Positions 56,621 to 64,000 of a stretch of 64,000 nt of DNA are shown in pieces. The stretch is taken from contig NC_079149.1 in the NCBI RefSeq assembly GCF_945859685.1, forward strand, positions 135,448,153 through 135,512,152. Reading direction: 5' to 3'. The DNA is from Eupeodes corollae (lineage: Eukaryota; Arthropoda; Insecta; Diptera; Syrphidae). Position numbers and translations under genes: made by a program. Below the pieces are notes generated by a model. That model was not told the DNA's origin and made no database searches. It worked only from the letters and a program-made list of their open reading frames with translations. The first letter of the stretch is position 1, and each line of letters begins with the position of its first letter.

Positions 56621-59600
56621 ATATATGACATAAAATTTAATTCAAGTCTTTAGCGTTGTTGGTCCGTAAGTTATATAGGGTCAACCAAAATTTGCACCTT
56701 TTTTAATCTGCTAAACACCCACGCAATTTTCTTGAGAGCCCTTTCTGCATCTTTCTGCCTTATTATCTGTATAACAACATTTATTAGAATAACTTCCTAT
56801 GGGAAGTTAATAAATATAACAAAATGGCTTCCTCATCTTTAAGTATTTTTTAATTCTGTATAATTTCTGATTCCAAATTAATAGAATCGTTCTCCAAATT
56901 TAGGTATGTTTGCTTTTTTGCTTTTTTTCGAACTGTTACTATTCAAGTGCGTTTCAATGGAAGTGAATTTTGGAACAACTAGAAAATTCTAAAAAAAACT
57001 GAAAATTGCTAAATATGTAGTAAAATATTAAGTCTTTAATAATTGATTCTTTCAAAATTTGCACCAATGATGTTATTAAAAAATCATTGTAAGACATCAA
57101 TTGATTGATTTGATGCAGTAAAAGTACATAAGACTTACTTCTACGCTTCCTCACAACATAATAATAAATTAAACTCAGAAAATATTATTTTGAATAATCT
57201 GTAGGCATACAGATTACACAACACCTCCAGTTGCTCATATTACTTAAAATTTCATACATCCTTAAGTTATTCATAGAATAAAGTGATTGAGATGATCCAA
57301 TATAGAAATCAATCATTGAAAAACTTAATTAATATTCATTTCCTTAACCGTTCAATCAGCCTTATTACTTACTCCTTTCCCAAAAACAAAAATCGAAAAC
57401 ACCCCAATAAACATGTATTAGAACTTCATCAAAAACTTTCCCAATCAACTAATTAAATAAGGTCATCATAAGAGTATATGTAGATATATTTACTATGTTT
57501 ATATAAAGGTTTACTTAAGGAAAAGTATGTCTCAAATGTACATAGAGGTATCTTAAAATAAACTCATCTTCTTCATTACTCAAAGTTTATACTAAATCAT
57601 CAAAAGATATTACAATCGCTTGTCTCAATATAGTATCTAGTACAAAATACACACATACATAATATTTAACTTGATCCTTTTTCAAAATTAAATCCCTTTA
57701 TTCTTTAAGAGTTTCTCTTATAAAAGCACTTAATCAACCAACAACCATCAGCACACAAGATGTCATATGACTACATGAAACCATTATAATGTTGTTTCAC
57801 CAACATTGTACCCTTTATATGTGGTCATATTGTTTATAAAGGAGGATAAAACAAGGAGTTGATCCTTTGACATACATATCTTCGAGTTTATATACTCAAA
57901 TTACTTGCACCATATACAATATACATCTCTGTTATTCCATCCAAATCAATGTCGACTAGGCTCACTACACTTTAAAGCAAGAAGCAATTACTTTCATAAG
58001 AAAATAAGGCCTACACAACGTTACACACCTAACCTATACTTAAGGTGACCTTCTATAAACTTTGTTTAAACTTTTGTTTTTAAATTACATGATATGCGAC
58101 ACACCTACGAGTATCATTAAATATTTAAAATATTTTGATTATAGTTTTGTTCGTTGAACTTTCGAATTCTGATGGCAATCATTAATATAAGCTTCAAATT
58201 TCAAGTTTATGTCCCTTTGACAGCTCTTAGAGATATAGGGTGTTTTTATTTGTTGTCTATGGCTTGACAGTTGAAAATGTCAAACTGCGTTTAATACCAA
58301 AACAATATTTACTTCGTGAAGTTCATAAAGAATTTTTGACTTAACGATTCTCGATTGCTTTTGATGGAGCTATGTTATGTCATTGGCTTATGCTGACAGC
58401 CTTGAGCTCGATTACCAACGATTAACGCCATGCTACTGTATTCATTTGCAAAAAGATTCGAACAATTTTAAAAATCGAAGATTCATTCTCTCTTTGATTT
58501 TAGTATCAAAGTTGTGAAGTACTTCTTAAAAAAAACACCCGATATCAAAACTTATCAATATTGATTTAAGACTAAGATGGTTACACTGGATATTAGAGAG
58601 ATTTCAAAGTAAATCGATTGAAAAAATATAATAATACCTTCATCTAGGTAGGAACTTTAGCTAAAGCAGAAAATTCAAATTTCAATGAAGCTGATGACAG
58701 AACCGGCGGCGGCGGCAGAGACGAACGGTGGCGATGAAGGCGACAACGGACGTTCTTTGCATTGATTATGCCCTCCGACTTCGATTTCGACTTCCTCTAT
58801 GACAACGACACTATGAACGTCTCTGACTTGAATGAAATGAGGATGGCATCCAGTTATGTATATCGAAAGGATATACCAATGCCATTGATATTAATTTTAA
58901 ATTGCATTGCAACGTCTGCGAAGCACTTTTATAATTAGAAATTATTGATCGTTCTAAGGAATAACTGCACATTATATTAAGTGGTCCACAAGACAAGTCG
59001 AGGACCTGAATGCTGATTCTGAATGAAACGTAGGAAAAAGAGACTTCTTGTAAAGTAAAAAAAAATAAAAAGAACAGTAATCTTGGTCAGGGATATTAAA
59101 TGCCAGCAATGTTAAGTTTTATGTTTATCTTTGCACCAGATGGTAAGGCTATTCAAGAGTTATTTAAAGTGTTAATATGAACGTAATTGTTTCTGATTCG
59201 AACACCAGATTTAAATACATTTATATGAATATGTTCTCTTTTATACATTCTTTGTGGAAAGACAATTTTTTATACAATGGCGACATATTTCGAAGAAAAT
59301 ATTGGCAAATAATTTAAATGGATTCCTTCCTTTCATTACTTTTAAATACAAGGCGCCTCAAAATAAATCACTCTGTTGGATTGTTATAATTTTTGGAAAT
59401 GGCGTCTTACGTCAATTAAATTTGACATTTGTAGACCTGACAGCTGCAGTATACGAACAGATAGAATTTGAGAGCTATACTCTACACAGTAAAGACTTCT
59501 ATCACTCAATATAATTTATTTAAAAAAAGAGTTTGAAGTCAATACTTATTTAGCAAAAGTCAAAAACAACATGTCTTCTGTCATGTAGGTCAATCTTAGG

Positions 59601-62029
59601 CAAACATTCAGAAAATCCACTTTATTACTAACATTTTTTTATAACAGCTATAGATATACTTTTCTAGATGGTATACAAAATAAAAATGCATTATCTACTT
59701 AGTAAAATAAAAATAATAATAATAATAAATTTGACGTATGGAGAACATATACAAGCACTCACTGACGCAACTCACGTTACGAAACATCACAAATGGTCTA
59801 TAACTTTAAACGATCTTGACATCTAACAATCTCTTAACATATTATAAATTTCAAAAAAACAAAACTCATTTGAATATTTTGACATTTTAGATTTATGGGT
59901 ACGTTCTTAAGATTTGGGTTTGTTTGATTTTTTTTAGAACCGGCTGATGGACGTGTTCAGATTCATCATAAAAGAAACATTTATAAGTAGGTGCAAATAT
60001 TACCACTTTAGAAGTTATTAAAATGCTAAGTATTGAGAAAGTTGAAAGATAGAAAAACACTAAGCCCTATACAATAGGTCGTTAGAAATATGTCTCCTGC
60101 AAATCTCTGCTCATACCATAAAGAGAATTTTTTTAATTGACTTTTTATAGGAAGTTATTGTTTGGTCAGGGACTCAAACTGGTTCCAACGAGGTTAGGAG
60201 GAACCCTCAAGATTCATGTGGTATCACAATGAGCCATTAAACTGGCCTAAGTGTATCCGTTTCCATCTTGGGCAGCCACTTTAACCTAACCCTAACCTAT
60301 TGCAATAGGTCAGATTAACCAAATTGAAAATTTTTACATATGTTGGTTCCTAGAATTTTAATCCATATTTTCTAGAGAGTTATCCGTGCGTGGGTTGCCA
60401 ATCTTAAGAACAAGCAAATAAATCAACAAATTCGGTTGAATCAGAATAGCATTCGGTAAGACAAATTTTGGATGCAAACATTATGTATATGAACAAAACA
60501 TGATAAATGATGTTCTTACACGTGTGGTTTTGTAAAAAAAAAATAGCCAAAAATGTAGTTTTATTATTAAAATTAGGTTTTGCCATTATCTTTTAAAAGT
60601 AGACGCCTTGGTTGACTCCAATAAATTCCAAACGAGATGATTAATTTTTGACTTCTTTTTGCAGGGCCTTATGTCAGCAGCGTCGAATTTCCTCTTCCAA
60701 AGCATCAATTATCTTTGGCTTAGGCAAACGACTTCACATAAATGCAAAAAATAGTCAGCAGTGTTAAATCGCACGATCTTGGAGCACACGCTACCACAGG
60801 CACGGAGATAATGCCTTTATCAAAAGTTAACTTCAATAAATTGATTCTTTCTTTGGCGGTAAGGAACCCAAGATTTGGAAATGTTGTAGAATTTTATTAT
60901 GATGTTTTAAACCAAACTGAGCATAACAAGTGACAGCTGTCGGAAAGACTAACTCTGAAAAAAGTATTGGCAAATTAAATAATACACCTTTACTATCTCC
61001 AAATCGAATGAACAGTTTTCTTACAAAAATAAAAGCTAAGAAAGTATACTGCTAAAATTAAAAAAAAAATTATTTCCCAAGAAAATTAATAAAGAGAGTG
61101 ACTTTGAACTTATTACCCGTGTTTTGTTGGAAAATCTATCAATAGTTTAGTAGGATTTTAAATGAATAACAAAAACAAGATCCGTAGTATGAATACTACC
61201 GATAAGAATTAAAGTAAAACCTTACTACGGATGTGTTTTTGACATTTATACGAGTCTCGAATGTTGGTGCGATTGATATTGCATTTGTACATGGCTGTGT
61301 TCGTTGAGTAGTTGTGCATTTGGAATCATGTGTTTTTCATTCGGGAAAAAATCAATCTCTTACTGTTGATATTATTTAGTTTTGTTAATGAAGATTCACT
61401 AACTAGGCTTATTTTGCATTATTAGAAAAGATAATTATGTTTTGCTATGTTTCCACTAAAGGTTTATCTCAGTTTAGATTAAATAAATCTTTTTGGGGTT
61501 TCCACCCCACAAGAAGATTTAAAAATGATTAAGTTTGACAGCACTTTCTAAAATGCAAATGGTGTTTCTTATGAAGTGCAAGTGAGATAGTTTGATTCGT
61601 GTTAAACAATGAAGAACTGAATAGTTCAGCACCTACTTCATGTGCAATTTTTTTTTTAAATTGATTATAACAAAACTATATTTTTTGTACACAAACATGC
61701 AAATAAACAGACCATAATGCATTCTCTGTAAAACCAACTCCTCCACACACATTTTTCTTCACAAATTTTAGATCGACTCCGATCTCGACTGGAATCGAGT
61801 AAAATGAAGCTTATTTCAACTCGATTCAGTTTTACAAAGAATTATTTTATATCAAAGCTGCAATTTTTAAATTAACTATTTTTATAGAATCTCTCTTTCG
61901 CTATAAAACTTAAAAATCTATCGAAAGTTTTTCTAACAACAAAATTAAACCCTACCGAAAATACCTCACTAAAAGGGTAAAACACCTTAAATATTGAATT
62001 GATTAAAAAATTTTCTACATTTATCAAAT
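56621..62029. other. long intergenic region, no recognised gene
   Basis: AT-rich. A small GC-rich, coding-like patch (58693-58870, with ATG-initiated frames MTEPAAAAETNGGDEG and MPSDFDFDFLYDNDTMNVSD) stands out but is short and quickly closed by stops. A TTAACCTAACCCTAACCT string at about 60282-60299 looks like a repeat tail. No RNA gene found. Confidence 0.45.
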
Positions 62030-62531
62030 GGGGCTGTTCATAAAATACGTTCGCACACAGAGCGGTTTGGGATCTTACTGAGTGTGACATGGGGGGACGG
62101 GGGGTCTATGGTAACGTGACGTTCGCAATTCATTAAAAAATTTAATAAGTAGGAGATGAAAAAGATGGCACGGAAAATGCAAAATGGATAGATGACGATG
62201 AAGTGGACCGTAGTTTTGAAATAAATGAAGAAGAAGATGCCGCAATATTTGGGAGCATTTAAAGAATACTTGGACTTCTAATGAAAATGTTTAACGTGTT
62301 TACATAAATAATATTTATTTATTCGTTTTAAAAGTTATTCATTACTTTATTTAAATATTTAAATTCTCAAAATTTGAGTAGTATCATTTGAAATTTATCA
62401 TATTCAGGGGGGGGCTTCGTTTTTGTGACGAAATATTTTTAGGGGGGTCACAGAAAGCGTGAAAAGCATGCCAATGGGGGGAGGGGGTCAGAAAAGCTGA
62501 TTTTAATGTGACGTATTTTATGAACGACCCC
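62030..62531 (+). mobile_element. 502-bp TIR element with transposase-tail remnant
   Basis: Ends: GGGGCTGTTCATAAAATACG and, reverse-complemented from the right, GGGGTCGTTCATAAAATACG. AAT flanks both sides (62027-62029, 62532-62534). Inside, an acidic frame ENAKWIDDDEVDRSFEINEE with DAAIFGSI and a stop (about 62172-62263) resembles the acidic C-terminus of ISL2EU/Harbinger-group transposases. G-runs (GGGGGGACGGGGGG) lie near both ends. It is a deletion derivative; the superfamily is uncertain. Confidence 0.65.
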
Positions 62532-63890
62532 AATGAAAATAATCTATCCAACTATATTTTAAAGAAAAACATTCAAGTGTTGTAGGGTGTGTCACATCCC
62601 ACATTTTTGTTCTAAAATGCCGATTTAAGCTCCCTTCATATTTAACTTCTTCAATAAGCCATTTTTACAAAAAAAAACATACAATAAATTCCATTTTTAA
62701 ACAAACTAAAACAACTTTGATATAAATCGAAATACTTTTCCCCAAACGTTTTGCAGTAGAAGAAGAGAATTTCAAATTCTCATATTGATTAAATCAAACA
62801 GAACTAAAGTTTAAAATTCAGCATTCGCCTTACCAAATTTATCGATACGTATTCACTTTGATCATTTCAGATTACAATACATAATTTATTTATGCATATT
62901 TGTATTTTGACTGCAAAAATATTGTTGTATCAAATTCCATACACAAAATTGAACAGCTTTATGCTTGAATATCGCATGTTGTAGGTATGTCTATACGATT
63001 TCATACACATACAAAAAGCTCTTCAGAATTTATTATTATTTCCCAATAATTCCCTTTAACTGCCTGATTCGTTTTTTATCCAACATTTTCAGCCAATAAA
63101 TGTTCTCTTCTCCCACTGTCTGCCTCCGTATACCCGTGTATTTTGTGTTTTGCATCGATACGTATAATAAAAATATATCTCCTTAATATCGATTTCTTTT
63201 CATCCAAAAAACCATGATTACCACATTTGTTGGAATTTTTGTTTTTTACTTTGTGTCAGAGAGCGATTATTGTGGTCATTTTATAGACCACCGAACCACA
63301 AATTTCTGCAAATATTCCAAGGATAAAATTCAGTATGGTACCACCAGGCGTATACGTACTTTTTTTATTATTTTGAATTTGGTATTATAAATTAGGAATA
63401 TCTGTGGTCCCAATAATGTGATTGCGTATTGATTGCTTAATATATGTATGTATTATTTCAATATATAACAATTTGGAAATATCAAAAAAAGTGCTTGAAT
63501 CCTTCCACAGAATTTAATGGACTCTTTTGTTTCAGTTGAATTTATTTTCAATTTAAAATTGGCAACCATGTATCCAAAGTGAATCATTAGAGAATGGGAA
63601 AACGAGATGTTGTAGAAAAGCTATAAATCTGAATTATTCAGTGTAGTATAAGGACTACTGTGTTTGGTTGTTATGTACGCCTTCAAATAGACAAGAAGAA
63701 AAGATGGACTCTTTTTGAAGCATTTTTTGTTTTTGTTGCCTTCGTCGTGTGAAAGAAATTGTAAAACAAAAAAACACCCAACAATGAAACTTAATCGGAG
63801 AACACTCTCTTGATGGGTCTTGGGCTTTCTGCGTTCAACAATGACTATACTAGAAAAACACATTTAGAGCATCCCCAAGCCCATACCTAC
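62532..63890. other. AT-rich right end, no recognised gene
   Basis: No coding feature supported. The minus-strand frame 63863-63621 has no family resemblance. Confidence 0.45.
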
Positions 63891-63941
63891 CGCATCTTAT
63901 CCAATTCACTCTGCGTCTCTGCAGTATACTTGACAATTTGA
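63891..63941 (-). CDS. possible internal exon of a minus-strand gene
   Basis: The acceptor-like TTTTCTACTTCTTAG is followed by 51 bp reading QIVKYTAETQSELDKMR (split codons both sides, phase 2 in and out), then donor GCG|gtaggt. The peptide is helix/coiled-coil-like and the local G+C is higher than the surroundings. No neighbouring exon is visible in the window; the gene would continue to the right. I do not recognise the protein. Confidence 0.35.
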
Positions 63942-64000
63942 CTAAGAAGTAGAAAATGGGTTACAAGGGCAAAACGGTTAAGGCTCAACAAGCTGAGACA

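Noticed and set aside
60282..60299. TTAACCTAACCCTAACCT resembling insect telomere repeat (TTAGG)n
   Set aside because: Only three irregular units within a dispersed-repeat-like context. Flies lack the TTAGG telomere, and such strings are common as repeat tails.

Overview
The window looks like nuclear DNA of an insect, most probably a fly (Diptera). It is AT-rich, has spliced genes with GT-AG introns, and is crowded with decayed arthropod-type transposable elements: non-LTR retrotransposons, mariner/Tc1, Harbinger, MULE-like elements, MITEs and a 5S-derived SINE. The species cannot be named from the sequence.

Two real protein-coding genes can be assembled exon by exon. (1) A plus-strand C2H2 zinc-finger gene (1593-14784) has three coding exons and a predicted 402-residue product. 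Its second intron is about 11.9 kb and is a graveyard of transposons. (2) A minus-strand class C G-protein-coupled receptor of the GPR158/GPR179 type (49355 down to 28000; Drosophila CG31760 is the fly gene of this kind that I recall) has 11 phase-compatible coding exons giving about 902 residues: signal sequence with a low-complexity N-terminus, Cache-like ectodomain, EGF-like Cys module, seven membrane segments, and the juxtamembrane helix that in the mammalian proteins contacts RGS7. A possible single small exon of a third, minus-strand gene lies at the right edge (63891-63941).

Layout: 1-663 GTTCAC-rich inverted-repeat elements; 1296-2721 zinc-finger exons 1-2; 3688-14608 intron with a RNase-H LINE, a mariner, an unnamed DDE-like element, a Harbinger, a 5S-SINE and another LINE; 14609-15465 last exon and 3' UTR; 15596-21615 a Harbinger-like derivative with a Myb/SANT-type gene remnant, two CR1/Jockey-like LINE copies, a 5S-SINE with perfect target-site duplication, a Tc3-like fragment and a LINE C-terminus; 21616-27999 AT-rich DNA with MITEs; 28000-49355 receptor gene, whose introns hold a MITE and a 1.2-kb MULE-like element with 9-bp target duplication; 49943-53850 two more LINE remnants; 55815-56600 a ~179-bp tandem satellite; 62030-62531 a TIR element with a transposase-tail remnant.

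The two genes show no sign of acting together. The most interesting items are the two 5S-rRNA-headed SINEs with different tails, one resembling the 3' end of a LINE nearby; the MULE-like element; the Harbinger derivative that keeps only its accessory Myb-like gene; and the compact GPR158-type receptor. I saw no CRISPR, operon or prokaryote-type system, and no clearly new multi-gene system.
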